The notes: a model not told the origin generated them from the sequence alone. A stretch of 64,000 nt of DNA from Streptomyces albiflavescens (GCF_014645835.1 NZ_BMMM01000006.1:180960-244959), one strand, 5' to 3'; numbered from the stretch's first letter, positions 1-10,606 are shown. Made by a program: numbers and translations.

Positions 1-481
1 GGCGGTCGGTGCGCGGGTTGGTCTGGGTGCTCGCGATGGCGTCCACGACCTTCTGGCTGGCCGGGTTGGCGACCTCGCCGAAGATGGTGTGCTTGCGGGT
101 CAGCCAGGCCGTCGGGGAGACGGTGATAAAGAACTGCGAGCCGTTGGTGGCCGGGCCGGCGTTGGCCATGGCCAGCAGGTACGGCTTGTCGAAGGCGAGG
201 TCCGGGTGGAACTCGTCCTCGAACTGGTAGCCGGGTCCGCCGGTGCCGTTGCCCAGCGGGTCACCGCCCTGGATCATGAAGCCGCTGATCACCCGGTGGA
301 AGACCGTGCCGTCGTAGAGCTTGTCCGTGGACTGCACACCCGTTTCCGGGTTGACCCACTCACGCTCGCCCTTGGCGAGTTCGACGAAGTTCCGGACCGT
401 CTTGGGCGCGTGGTTCGGCAGAAGCCGGACTTCGATGTCGCCTTGGTTGGTCTTCAGGGTGGCGTAGAGCTGCTCAGCCAC
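1..481 (-). CDS. ppiA: Cyclophilin-type peptidyl-prolyl cis-trans isomerase (3' end outside window)
   Basis: Catalyses cis-trans isomerisation of prolyl bonds; no signal peptide is seen, so it is probably cytoplasmic. About 160 codons are present from a GTG at 481 with GGAAGG six bases upstream. The gene runs off the left edge, and cyclophilins of this type are about 165-180 residues, so only the last residues are missing. Cyclophilin core motifs are clear: FHRVISGFMIQGGD, then LLAMANAGPATNGSQFF and HTIFGEV. In Mycobacterium a ppiA gene lies at the equivalent place beyond gyrA and the tRNA-Ile/Ala genes, which supports the assignment. Confidence 0.93.
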   Translation of the reverse strand, partial: MAEQLYATLKTNQGDIEVRLLPNHAPKTVRNFVELAKGEREWVNPETGVQSTDKLYDGTVFHRVISGFMIQGGDPLGNGTGGPGYQFEDEFHPDLAFDKPYLLAMANAGPATNGSQFFITVSPTAWLTRKHTIFGEVANPASQKVVDAIASTQTNPRTDR

Positions 482-874
482 GATCTGCCTTCCGTTGCCT
501 TCTTTTGACTCCCCGATCCTCGCACGGACGGGGCCGCTCGTCGCCCGGCCACCACCTCTGGGCGGGCATCCGTGGGTCGCGGCTTCAGAAATCCGGGTGA
601 GTCCCCTCGGGACTGGGGCGCGTCGCGTCGTTCCGTGGCATTGTCGACGACAAGCTCCCGTTGCCCCGTATTAATCCGCTATTGCACGTGATCGACACCC
701 GGCCGGGTCTGGCTCCGGTGTCACCCGTAGTCAGTACGCGTGACCCGGATGCCCGTCCTCACATGCCCCGGACCTCGTGGGCGGGCATGATCCCGATAAG
801 GGTGGAAAGGTGAACTGTGTGTCATTGGGGGTACCCGAACCCCCGACGTACGCCACCGAGGAGGAGGAAAACCC
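482..874. other. Intergenic region between divergent ppiA and DUF5324 genes
   Basis: This 393-bp stretch separates two divergently transcribed genes, so it must hold both promoters. A less GC-rich patch (about 665-690, containing attaatccgctattgc) and a GACACC/GGTGTC hairpin (694-722) are visible. I could not place a convincing -35/-10 pair and see no gene in it. Confidence 0.4.
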
Positions 875-1576
875 GTGACCCGCATCGACAGCGTGCGCGC
901 CGCGACCGGCTCGGCGAAGGACAGCGTGCTGCACGCCGCGGAAGTGGTGGCGCCTTACGCCGACACGGCCAAGGACAGGGCCTCGCACTATGCGCAAGAG
1001 GCACGCGTACGGCTCGCGCCGAAGGTGTCGCAGGCCGCCGAACAGGCCCGCGTGCAGTACGACGCCCATCTGGCGCCGCGCCTTGAGCAGGCCCGTACCC
1101 ATGTGCCGCCGAAGGTGGACCAGGCCGCCCAGGAGGCCGCCATCCGTACGCGCAGGGCGGCTCGTCAGGCCGCCGACTATTCCAGGCCAAGGATCGAGCA
1201 GGCGGTGGCCGCGACCCAGCCTGTTCGGGAGGAGGCCGCCTCGCGCGGTGTGGCGGCGCTGGCGGCGCTGCGCGGCCAGGTCTCGCCGAAGGAGATCGAG
1301 AAGCTGGTCCGTAAGCATGAGCGGCGGGCGAGGGTCGGCCGTGTCACCAAGGGACTGGCCATCGTGGGGATTGTGGCGGCCGGCGCCTTCGCCGCCTGGA
1401 AGTGGTGGGACAAACAGGCCAATCCCGACTGGCTGGTCGAGCCGCCCGCCGCGACCGAGGTTCCGGCAAGCGATCGCCTGAGGTCGGTCGACGGCAGCGG
1501 CCAGCCTGATCTGGACCCCGAGGTCCAGGCCAAGGAGGCCGAGGAGCAGGCGGCGGACCGCGACGACCGCCGCTGA
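875..1576 (+). CDS. DUF5324-like single-pass membrane protein
   Basis: 233 residues from a GTG preceded by GGAGGAGG. Residues 1-150 are rich in Ala, Lys, Arg, Glu and Gln with many short amphipathic segments (for example VSQAAEQARVQYDAHLAPRL), as expected for coiled-coil or apolipophorin-like helices. One membrane segment follows at about 160-176, then WKWWDK and a short acidic, Pro-containing tail. This layout matches the Streptomyces DUF5324 family, whose function is not known to me. The gene stands alone and is closed by a very strong terminator. Confidence 0.8.
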   Translation: MTRIDSVRAATGSAKDSVLHAAEVVAPYADTAKDRASHYAQEARVRLAPKVSQAAEQARVQYDAHLAPRLEQARTHVPPKVDQAAQEAAIRTRRAARQAADYSRPRIEQAVAATQPVREEAASRGVAALAALRGQVSPKEIEKLVRKHERRARVGRVTKGLAIVGIVAAGAFAAWKWWDKQANPDWLVEPPAATEVPASDRLRSVDGSGQPDLDPEVQAKEAEEQAADRDDRR

Positions 1577-1590
1577 TCGCGACCTGACTC

Positions 1591-1642
1591 AACAGCGCTG
1601 TGGGGCAGAAGACTTGAGAGTCTTCTGCCCCACAGCGCTGTT
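1591..1642 (+). terminator. Perfect 24-bp-stem terminator after the DUF5324 gene
   Basis: Two perfectly complementary 24-base arms (1591-1614 and 1619-1642) enclose a 4-base TGAG loop. The last three bases of the right arm are also the first bases of the parS site at 1640-1653. Confidence 0.85.
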
Positions 1643-1653
1643 TCACGTGGAAC
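1640..1653. other. parS site (one mismatch)
   Basis: GTTTCACGTGGAAC differs at one base from the ParB-binding consensus GTTTCACGTGAAAC. It overlaps the end of the preceding terminator stem. Confidence 0.75.
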
Positions 1654-2023
1654 AGGCGTGAGACCGGCACGCGTCCGCCGATGAGGCAGATTTACGCATA
1701 GTGTCCGCGATGACGTTTGCAACGGCCTTCGTGTGCAGTATCCGTGCAGATCTTGTTGACGGAGTGTGATGTTCCGATTACGCCCGCTCATCCACGCCAG
1801 CTCACGCAAGGCTCCCGCACCGAGCGGTGCCCCCACACGTACCACTTCGATCACCGGCGCGGCGGATGCACAGGCGTCACTCCCCGCTCCCATTTGCGCA
1901 AAGAACTGCAATGCCTGCAAAGCCCCGCCTGTGACACACGTCACTGTCGATCCTCGCGTCGCCCCGGTCGCTGCCCCACGGCCACCCGAACCGGGACCGC
2001 CGAGGGAAGAAAGTGGGACATAC
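1654..2023. other. Intergenic region before tRNA-Ala
   Basis: About 370 bp without a gene I can support. Open frames here lack a ribosome site and show no codon bias. No repeat or convincing promoter was seen. Confidence 0.4.
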
Positions 2024-2062
2024 AAAAACCGGCCAGGTCGCCGCGAGGGGCGCCTGACCGGT
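2024..2062 (-). terminator. Terminator of tRNA-Ala
   Basis: An imperfect stem (ACCGG..CAGG pairing with CCTG.CCGGT, 2028-2062) lies just downstream of the tRNA 3' end on the minus strand and is followed there by TTTTT. Confidence 0.6.
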
Positions 2063-2070
2063 CCGAGGTG

Positions 2071-2143
2071 TGGAGCCTAGGGGAGTCGAACCCCTGACAT
2101 CTGCCATGCAAAGACAGCGCTCTACCAACTGAGCTAAGGCCCC
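2071..2143 (-). tRNA. tRNA-Ala (anticodon TGC)
   Basis: A 73-nt cloverleaf reads on the minus strand from GGGGCCTTAGCTCAG. The acceptor is GGGGCCT/AGGCTCC with a G-T pair, the anticodon loop is CTTTGCATG (TGC, alanine), the T arm contains GGTTCGACTCC and the discriminator is A. CCA is not encoded. With the tRNA-Ile about 7.6 kb away it corresponds to the ileT-alaT pair beyond gyrA in other actinobacteria, separated here by inserted genes. Confidence 0.95.
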
Positions 2144-2325
2144 GGGAGAGGAGCGTCCGGCCGCAGAAAACTCCTGCCGACGGGCGCCGCAGACCAGAGT
2201 ACCGGGTCACCCCCGGGATCTCGCAAAAAGATTGGGGGTCCCCGTGGACGACCACTCTCCGTAAGATGCTCGTCGTGGTTCGCGACAGCGAACCGCGGTA
2301 TTTGGGGAAGCGATGGGGAGACGCA

Positions 2326-2874
2326 ATGGACGCCGCACAGCAGGAAGCAACCGCAAGAGCCCGGGAGCTGCAGCGGAACTGGTACGGGGAGCCGTTGGGG
2401 GCGCTCTTCCGTAGGCTCATCGACGACCTGGGTCTCAACCAGGCGCGTCTTGCCGGGGTGCTGGGCCTGTCCGCGCCCATGCTGTCGCAGCTGATGAGCG
2501 GTCAGCGCGCCAAGATCGGCAACCCCGCGGTGGTCCAGCGTGTGCAGCTGCTGCAGGACCTGGCGGGGCAGGTCGCGGACGGCAGCGTCAGCGCCGTCGA
2601 GGCGACCGAGCGTATGGACGAGATCAAGAAGTCGCAGGGGGGATCGGTGCTCAGCAACACCACGCAGTCGACGACCAGTTCGGGCGCGCCGACGGTCAAG
2701 CGAGTGGTCCGGGAGATTCAGTCGCTGCTGCGCTCAGTGGCCGCCGCCGGGGACATCATCGAGGCGGCGGACACCCTCGCCCCGACCCACCCGGAACTGG
2801 CAGAGTTCCTCCGGGTGTACGGCGCCGGCCGTACCTCCGACGCGGTCGCGCACTACCAGTCCCACCAGAGCTGA
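2326..2874 (+). CDS. XRE-like helix-turn-helix DNA-binding protein
   Basis: 182 residues from the ATG at 2326 with GGGGAG six bases upstream. A longer frame back to 2266 lacks a ribosome site. A Cro/XRE-like helix-turn-helix lies at about residues 34-75 (LNQARLAGVLGLSAPMLSQL, followed by MSGQRAKIGNP). The rest is a helical region with VKRVVREIQSLL and ELAEFLRVYGAGR. It is probably a transcriptional regulator; target genes cannot be told from sequence. It lies 130 bp before a Ser/Thr kinase gene on the same strand, so the two may be co-transcribed and the kinase might act on it, but that is inference. Confidence 0.85.
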   Translation: MDAAQQEATARARELQRNWYGEPLGALFRRLIDDLGLNQARLAGVLGLSAPMLSQLMSGQRAKIGNPAVVQRVQLLQDLAGQVADGSVSAVEATERMDEIKKSQGGSVLSNTTQSTTSSGAPTVKRVVREIQSLLRSVAAAGDIIEAADTLAPTHPELAEFLRVYGAGRTSDAVAHYQSHQS

Positions 2875-3004
2875 GCAGGCCGCCCGGCCGCCGAACGCCC
2901 GGCCGCTGAAGGCCCGTTACACCTTCCAGCCGCCGCAAGTCAGGCAGCCGGGCACCTCGGAAGAGGTCTCCGGACCGACCGCCGAAGGGGAGCGACGCAC
3001 GACC

Positions 3005-5206
<2,202 letters not shown>

Positions 5207-5222
5207 GCGGGGCCGGCTGAAG

Positions 5223-6629
5223 TCACCAGCCCCGAGGCGCCCCGCGCTCCCAGGGCGCGGGCATCGGAGCCGAAGCCGTATCCGCTTCCTCCGGCGGCAC
5301 CCCCGCCCGCCGCCGAGCAACCACCGTCCACACCCCGAGCCCCAGCACCAGCGCGCTCCCCGTGCCGATCCCCCCCGCGGCGACCAGCCGCAACGTGCTG
5401 CTGTCGCTGCCGCTGCTGCCACCCCCTCCGGTAGCGGCCGCTCCGCCCACGGTGCCGTCGGCCGCTTCGTCGGAGTCCCCCGCCGGGACGGCGAACGCGT
5501 CGCGGGGCTCCGGCCGCCCCGTGTACGCGGGACCTGTCCGCGCCGTTCCAGCGACGCGTACGCGCAGTGTCAGCCCGAACGGCCCGTCGCCGATCTTGTC
5601 GGCGACCTGCGCGGAAAGGTGGATCACGAGGTAGTACGAGCCCGCGAACCGCATCCCGCTCACGCGGTCGTTGAGGGCGTAGCGGTTCTCGTACGCGACG
5701 GGGGGCAGCGGATCGAGCGCGGCGGAGCGCTGGCTGCCGTCGTAGCCGGAGCCGACGTCGTCGACGAAGCCACGTACGGGGTTGTAGAGAGACATGACAA
5801 GAGCGGTACCGACATAGCGGTTACCGCGGCTCGAACTGCCCAGGTCCGCCGTGGCGTAGAGCTGTTGTCCCCAGTCGACCGGCACCTTGTAGAAGAGCGT
5901 CTGTCCGGGGCTGATCCCGTCCTGCCAGATTCCCTGCCTCAGCGAGCTCGCCGTGGCGAACCCCGCTCCGCCCCTGCGGCGCTTCGGATTCCCCGCGAGG
6001 GCGTCGGGCGACGCGGAGTTCCAGACCTCGGGAGCGCTTGTCGAACCGGCTGCCTTCTTCAGGGCGGGCTCCGACACATGACTGAGCTCCAGGTCCCAGT
6101 CGCCGGACGGGGAGTCCGCCGTACCGCTGCGCTCGACGACCACGTAGTACGTGCCCAACGTCTGGCAGGCGTACTGATCGCCGCCCGTCTCGCGCGACGC
6201 CCAGGCGGCGATGGGGTGGGGGCTCTGGGTGGCGCCGAAGTGGGCGGTTCCGGAGAAGGAGCAGTGGCGGCTGTTGGCGTCCTGCACGGACACCTTGACG
6301 CCGTCCGAGTAGGAGACCGTCGTCCCCGGCCTGGGGACGGCGGTGGCCGAGACGTACGCGTTGGACGTGGCGTCGAGTTCGAGGCGGTAGTAGAGCTTGG
6401 CGTCCCGGCCTATGGAGCTCTTGTAGGTCTTGCCCGGCTCAAGCGGTACGGCGTCGGTGGTGTCCGTGGCGCCTTTGACGGTGGTGGCGTCCTGAGCGAA
6501 GGCGTACGGCGTCGGTAATCCGTCCGCGGCGGCCTGCCCCGCCGCCCCCGCGAACGTCGCACACAGCGCCGCCGCGGCGGCCACGAGCACTCGGCCGCCG
6601 TACCACCTCACGGTGCGCCGCCCCATCAC
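5223..6629 (-). CDS. Secreted, C-terminally membrane-anchored protein of unknown function
   Basis: 468 residues from tandem ATG codons with GAGGGG upstream. An N-terminal signal peptide (RVLVAAAAALCATFAGAAG, cleavage likely near AAADG), about 370 extracellular residues rich in beta-type sequence, a Gly/Ser linker, then a transmembrane helix (ALVLGLGVWTVV) and a basic RRR start to a short cytoplasmic tail: a type I membrane layout. Two Cys in the ectodomain (RHCSF, YACQT) could form a disulfide. I do not recognise the domain. It converges on the kinase gene with a 16-bp gap. Confidence 0.8.
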   Translation of the reverse strand: MMGRRTVRWYGGRVLVAAAAALCATFAGAAGQAAADGLPTPYAFAQDATTVKGATDTTDAVPLEPGKTYKSSIGRDAKLYYRLELDATSNAYVSATAVPRPGTTVSYSDGVKVSVQDANSRHCSFSGTAHFGATQSPHPIAAWASRETGGDQYACQTLGTYYVVVERSGTADSPSGDWDLELSHVSEPALKKAAGSTSAPEVWNSASPDALAGNPKRRRGGAGFATASSLRQGIWQDGISPGQTLFYKVPVDWGQQLYATADLGSSSRGNRYVGTALVMSLYNPVRGFVDDVGSGYDGSQRSAALDPLPPVAYENRYALNDRVSGMRFAGSYYLVIHLSAQVADKIGDGPFGLTLRVRVAGTARTGPAYTGRPEPRDAFAVPAGDSDEAADGTVGGAAATGGGGSSGSDSSTLRLVAAGGIGTGSALVLGLGVWTVVARRRAGVPPEEADTASAPMPAPWERGAPRGW

Positions 6630-6835
6630 GCGCCACCCCTCGTCCCTCGTCCCTCGTCAAAGCCCCGGACCGTGGCCCATACTGCCCCGCCGGCCACCGC
6701 GCCACCCGTGCTATCCGTACGAGCGGCCGAAAGGGACCTTCTCTCGACACTCTTGAGCCCTCACCCTCGCCCACACGTTGCCAACGCAATCAATTCGTTT
6801 GCGTAGGTGAAACCGAGGTTCCCCGGACAACACAA

Positions 6836-6862
6836 AACCCCGACCGCAAGGCGGCCGGGGTC
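6836..6862 (-). terminator. Terminator of the DLW-39 gene
   Basis: The stem CCCCGACCGC / GCGGCCGGGG (one mismatch) with loop AAG is followed on the minus strand by TTTTG, just after the small gene at 6886-7014. Confidence 0.7.
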
Positions 6863-6885
6863 TGCTCTAAGGCTGTTGTCGATAC

Positions 6886-7014
6886 TCACGAACCCGTGGG
6901 CACGGAGTCAGTCGCCTCCGTCCACAGATCCTGCTCGGCGCGATCCGCCTGGATCTGGCGGTACACGAGGAGCCCGCCGATGGCGGCCAGTGCGACCAGG
7001 AGAAGCTTCTTCAC
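6886..7014 (-). CDS. DLW-39 family small membrane peptide
   Basis: 42 residues from GTG 7014 with AGACGAGG upstream. One hydrophobic segment (KKLLLVALAAIGGLLVYRQI) is followed by QDLWTEATD, the DLW motif that names this short actinobacterial family. The function is unknown to me. A good -10 (TATAGT, 7060-7065 on the minus strand) lies about 46 bases upstream, and a terminator follows directly, so it is probably a single-gene transcript. Confidence 0.85.
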   Translation of the reverse strand: MKKLLLVALAAIGGLLVYRQIQADRAEQDLWTEATDSVPTGS

Positions 7015-7351
7015 CGCGCGACCTCGTCTTTCCTTGACGTAGGGGACCTCTGGCGCCCGACTATACACACCGACCGATATCGATCGGTGACCTGGATCGG
7101 CCCTCAACTCCCGCCCGGAACACAGCGATAGAACCGGACGTGACCACTCCGATCGAAGAGTGATCACAGGGTGATCACACCTCACAGACAGTAATTTTCG
7201 CCACGATCTCTGACTTTTCGGGTCTCTTGCGGCCATCCGGGTGGTGTTCATCTGAACATCGACGCGCCACGGGCGTCGGTCCACCACTTCGCGGCCCACA
7301 TACACATCATGAGGAAAGTACGCAAATCGCCTGACCCGAAAGTGAGGGGCC
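7015..7351. promoter_or_regulatory. Divergent regulatory region with several short palindromes
   Basis: This 337-bp region lies between two divergent small genes. It holds a minus-strand -10 TATAGT (7060-7065), the inverted repeat ACCGAT-ATCG-ATCGGT (7073-7088) just upstream of it, two GTGATCAC palindromes at 7160-7167 and 7171-7178 (one helical turn apart), and TGTTCA-TC-TGAACA at 7245-7258. These look like operator sites; the regulators are unknown. Confidence 0.5.
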
Positions 7352-7720
7352 ATGACCCAGAACAAGGTCATGAAGCTGTGGACCGCCTTCGTCACCGCCT
7401 TCCTGGCACTGTGCACGGCGCTCGGACTGATCACGACCACCGCGGCCGCCGCCGTACCGCAGGCCGAGGCGACGCGCAACAGCGCGCCCTCCCTGACGCT
7501 GCCGGCGATGTCCCACAGGACCTGGCCCACCAGCCGGGCCCTGCCCCCCACGATGAAGCAACGCATCCGCGCCGAGGCCCACGGCTCCTCGCCGAGCTGC
7601 CGCCACCGCCCGCCCGCCGACGACGTCATGGCGGACATCTCAGCCCTCTGCGGCCCCCAGACCCTCACGAAGGCCGACACGGAGCTTGCCACGGAGCCCA
7701 TCGCACCCCTCCAGCGCTGA
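7352..7720 (+). CDS. Small exported protein (DUF6344-like)
   Basis: 122 residues from ATG 7352, GAGGGG upstream. Residues 5-36 form a signal peptide (KLWTAFVTAFLALCTALGLI, then TTTAAAA). The mature part is short, basic and Pro/Ser-rich with two Cys (SPSCRH, ALCGPQ). It resembles the Streptomyces DUF6344 group from memory, with no known function. Followed by two strong hairpins. Confidence 0.7.
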   Translation: MTQNKVMKLWTAFVTAFLALCTALGLITTTAAAAVPQAEATRNSAPSLTLPAMSHRTWPTSRALPPTMKQRIRAEAHGSSPSCRHRPPADDVMADISALCGPQTLTKADTELATEPIAPLQR

Positions 7721-7793
7721 GCACGCGCGGCACCACCCCACGGCACCCCTGACGTAGCGGCGAACTTGCGTACAAAGCCACACAGGGTGAAGA

Positions 7794-7819
7794 CCCGGCA
7801 CCTCGTATGAGGTGCCGGG
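7794..7819 (+). terminator. Terminator hairpin after the small exported protein
   Basis: Perfect 11-base stem CCCGGCACCTC / GAGGTGCCGGG with loop GTAT. Confidence 0.65.
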
Positions 7820-7885
7820 CCTTCCGCATGCCGAAGTACCCCGGCCGGACGGTTGCACGAGGACTTCTCGGCGCGCTCGACGCAA

Positions 7886-7917
7886 AGACCCCCAACCATG
7901 ATCGGTTGGGGGTCTTC
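7886..7917. terminator. Bidirectional terminator
   Basis: Perfect 13-base stem AAGACCCCCAACC / GGTTGGGGGTCTT with a 6-base loop, placed between convergent genes. Confidence 0.75.
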
Positions 7918-7930
7918 GTGCTGGTGGGGC

Positions 7931-7956
7931 CGGCAGGGGCCTCCGGGCCCCTGCCG
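7931..7956 (-). terminator. Hairpin after the PA14/FN3 gene
   Basis: An 11-base stem CGGCAGGGGCC / GGCCCCTGCCG with loop TCCG, immediately downstream of the stop codon at 7974 on the minus strand. No T tract. Confidence 0.55.
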
Positions 7957-7973
7957 CGTGTTCCCCGTGACCG

Positions 7974-9404
7974 TCAGCCGACCGGCACGGTCATGGCACG
8001 GATCTCGCTGTACGGCGAGTAGTTCCCGGCCGTGTCATAGGTACGGGCCCGGTACTCATAGGTGCGCCCGTCGGCGGGCAGCGGGTCGCAGACGGTGGCC
8101 TCGGCGGGGTCGAGGCGCGGGTCGTAGGCCTTGTGCAGGGCGACCGACCAGGTGTTCGTCCCCGCTTCGCGGCGCTCGATCTCGAAGCCGAAGAAGTCGC
8201 GGATCGGGGCGGGCGTGTAGTCGGTGGCGGTCGCCTTGATGCCGCCCGCGCAGGAGCCCAGGGTCAGGTCGGGGGCGTAGGCGGGGGCGATGCCGTCGGG
8301 GATGTCGAGCCAGAGCTCATTGGTGGCGGTGGAGTCGAGCCGGCTCGGGTTGTAGGTGGTGGTGCCGCCGTCGTTGGTGACGAGGACGCGGTAGTGGCGG
8401 GTCTCGCCGTCTGCGGTGACGGGGCCGGTGGTCCAGGTGTTGCCCTGGGTGGTGCCGAGCGGGACCCAGACGTAGGAACCGTCCACGTTGTCGTTGCTCA
8501 GGACCGTGTAGTGGTCGAATTGCGGCTCGGTGTTGAGGGGCCACTTCAGGGTGACCTTGCCGGTCGCCTTGTCGTAGGTGCCGGTCAGGGAGGTGACGAC
8601 GGGCAGGGGACGGACGATGGTGTCCGTGCTGCCCGACGAGGTGTTGCCCGCCTTGTCCTTGGCCCGAACCTCGTAGTAGTAGGGCGTGCGGTCGTCGGGG
8701 TTCACGAGGGGGTCGGTGTGGCTGCGGGCGGTGGTCGTGGTGACCGCCGTCCAGGTGCTGGAGCCGACGGGCCGCCGGTAGAGGGAGTAACTCGCCAGGT
8801 CCATCTCCTTGCTGGCGGACCAGGAGACGGTCGTCTTGCGGGTCGTGGTGTTGTAGGCGGTCTTCACGCCGGTGGGGGCGAGTGGCTTCGTCTTGTCGTA
8901 CGTGGCCGAAGTCCGGGGCATGTACGCGTACGTGACCTTCGCGGCGCCGGTCCAGTTCACGTAGTCGACGCGGAGGGTGTGCTTGCCGGAGGGGACGGTG
9001 AGATTGACGCTCTTGGAGCGGGCGGTGTCACCGGTTCCCTGCCACAGGTCGATCTTGCGGACGCCGTCCAGGTAGACGCGGACGCCGTCGGTGGCGGAGG
9101 CGGTGAACGTGAAGGGACCGCCGGAGCCGAAGTCGCGGGTCACCGACCAGCGGACACCGAAATTGTTCGACGGCAGGCCGGAGACCGGGCTGCCGGACCA
9201 GCTCTGGCTGATGGTGCTGTCGCAGTCGGTCTTCACCGGAGAGCCGGAGAACGAGGTGTTCTTGTAAAACGTCCGCGTGTAGACGTTGCTCGAGCAGGTG
9301 ACGTCGGCGGCTGCCGCCTGCGGGGCGGCGACCAGCAGACTGCCGAGGACGACGGCGGACAGGGCGCCACCGGTCCGGGCGGCGGCGAGACTCTTCAGGT
9401 GCAC
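7974..9404 (-). CDS. Secreted PA14 / fibronectin type III protein
   Basis: 476 residues from GTG 9404 with GAAGGG upstream. Signal peptide RTGGALSAVVLGSLLVAAP ending near AAAADV. Residues about 30-150 look like a PA14 carbohydrate-binding domain (NNFGVRWSVTRDF, then GVRVYLDGVRKIDLWQ, then HTLRVDYVNWTGAAKVTYAY). Two FN3-like domains follow (APTGVKTAYNTTTRKTTVSW, with YYYEVRAKDKAGNTS; next VTSLTGTYDKATGKVTLKW), plus a C-terminal FN3-like part with YEYRARTYDTAGNYSPYSE. No catalytic domain or sortase signal is seen, so it is probably a secreted glycan-binding or adhesive protein. Confidence 0.8.
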   Translation of the reverse strand: MHLKSLAAARTGGALSAVVLGSLLVAAPQAAAADVTCSSNVYTRTFYKNTSFSGSPVKTDCDSTISQSWSGSPVSGLPSNNFGVRWSVTRDFGSGGPFTFTASATDGVRVYLDGVRKIDLWQGTGDTARSKSVNLTVPSGKHTLRVDYVNWTGAAKVTYAYMPRTSATYDKTKPLAPTGVKTAYNTTTRKTTVSWSASKEMDLASYSLYRRPVGSSTWTAVTTTTARSHTDPLVNPDDRTPYYYEVRAKDKAGNTSSGSTDTIVRPLPVVTSLTGTYDKATGKVTLKWPLNTEPQFDHYTVLSNDNVDGSYVWVPLGTTQGNTWTTGPVTADGETRHYRVLVTNDGGTTTYNPSRLDSTATNELWLDIPDGIAPAYAPDLTLGSCAGGIKATATDYTPAPIRDFFGFEIERREAGTNTWSVALHKAYDPRLDPAEATVCDPLPADGRTYEYRARTYDTAGNYSPYSEIRAMTVPVG

Positions 9405-9663
9405 GGGGACCCTTCGCGCTGTGCGGGGAGGAGGTACAGCGTGGAGACTCGTCAGGTGGGAGGAAAGTTGCACGCGGGATGGGAGCTCCCCGCACACGCC
9501 ACTACGGACCCGCAGTCGGGAACGGCGCCCCCTCCCTCCCGGTGCCGGCAGATCCCCCGCCGGAGGCACGCAGCCGGGGCTGGATGTCGGCCGAACTCCT
9601 GGAGGACCCGCTGATCGGCTGACAGGCTGCCCGCGGACGTGGATGTCCGCCGTGAATGTCAAA

Positions 9664-9691
9664 GGCCCCCGATCCGTACGGACCGGGGGCC
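9664..9691 (-). terminator. Terminator of tRNA-Ile
   Basis: GGCCCCCG / CGGGGGCC arms enclose 12 bases; on the minus strand the stem is followed by TTT. Confidence 0.6.
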
Positions 9692-9701
9692 TTCTCGCTG
9701 G

Positions 9702-9775
9702 TGGGGCTAACAGGATTTGAACCTGTGGCCTCATCCTTATCAGGGATGCGCTCTAACCAACTGAGCTATAGCCCC
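9702..9775 (-). tRNA. tRNA-Ile (anticodon GAT)
   Basis: A 74-nt cloverleaf reads on the minus strand from GGGGCTATAGCTCAG. The acceptor is GGGGCTA/TAGCCCC, the anticodon loop CTGATAAG gives GAT (isoleucine), and the T arm has GGTTCAAATCC. CCA is not encoded. It lies directly after gyrA-DUF3566, as ileT does in mycobacteria. Confidence 0.95.
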
Positions 9776-9886
9776 GCCGCGCTTTGCGGTGTGTGTCCCG
9801 CGCGCTGACCTCTGAAGATTAGCGCACGACGTGGCCAGTCCCAAAATCGATAGTCGGCCGACGTTTGAGCGGGCGCCTTCCGGCGT

Positions 9887-10588
9887 CTACTCGTCCTCGG
9901 CCAGCGTCAGCTCGACGCCCCCGACAAAGCCCGCGGAGAGGTTGTAGATGAACGCGCCGAGGGTGGCCAGCGCGGTGGCGAGAACCACGTCGATGACCGC
10001 GATGACCGCGGTGAACGTCAGGACGCGCGGGAGCGAGAGGAACGACTGGAGGTCGAATCCGTTGGATTCGTTCGAGCCCGTCGCCTCCGAGATCGTGCCG
10101 CCGACCGTCGAGAAGACGCCCATCGCGTCCATGACCATCCACAGCACCGCGGCCGCCACGATCGTGCAGATGCCGAGCGCGATGGAGAGCAGGAAGCTGA
10201 CCTTCATCACCGACCACGGGTCGGCCTTGGCGACCCGCAGCCGCGCCTTGCGCGTGCGCGGTGTCGTACGCGCCCCGGTGCGAGGCCGACGGACCGCGCC
10301 CGCCGGCGGCTGCTGAGCCGGGTACGCCTGCGGAGGGTGGTACGGCTGAGCCGTCTGCGGCTGCCGCTCCCCCGGAAGGGGGGAACCCGGCGGCGGCGAG
10401 CCAGGCGCCGCCGGAGCGGCGGCCGGGGCTGCGTGCCCGCCCGCGTACTGCTGGGCCTGCGGGCCTCGGGTGTCCGTCACAGTTCCCCCCTGGGATCCAT
10501 GAGAGTCATGGGAGTCAGTATGCGTGGCGGGGCCACGGCCGCCGTCCGTTTCCGTACCGGTCGATCCGGCGCCCGTGGCTCCGCTCAC
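9887..10588 (-). CDS. DUF3566 membrane protein downstream of gyrA
   Basis: 233 residues from GTG 10588, 18 bp after the gyrA stop, so co-transcribed. Residues 1-110 are a Pro/Gln/Gly-rich cytoplasmic tail. The C-terminal half is the DUF3566 domain with two membrane helices (VSFLLSIALGICTIVAAAVL and VLTFTAVIAVIDVVLATALA) separated by an extracellular loop, ending in FIYNLSAGFVGGVELTLAEDE. The same gene follows gyrA in mycobacteria (Rv0007 type), where a role at the cell envelope or division site is suspected but not settled. Confidence 0.9.
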   Translation of the reverse strand: MSGATGAGSTGTETDGGRGPATHTDSHDSHGSQGGTVTDTRGPQAQQYAGGHAAPAAAPAAPGSPPPGSPLPGERQPQTAQPYHPPQAYPAQQPPAGAVRRPRTGARTTPRTRKARLRVAKADPWSVMKVSFLLSIALGICTIVAAAVLWMVMDAMGVFSTVGGTISEATGSNESNGFDLQSFLSLPRVLTFTAVIAVIDVVLATALATLGAFIYNLSAGFVGGVELTLAEDE

Positions 10589-10606
10589 GATGACTCACTC
10601 CTCGCG

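Noticed and set aside
2071..2143. tRNA genes as attachment sites of an integrated element
   Set aside because: No integrase, excisionase or repeated tRNA 3' end was seen near either tRNA.
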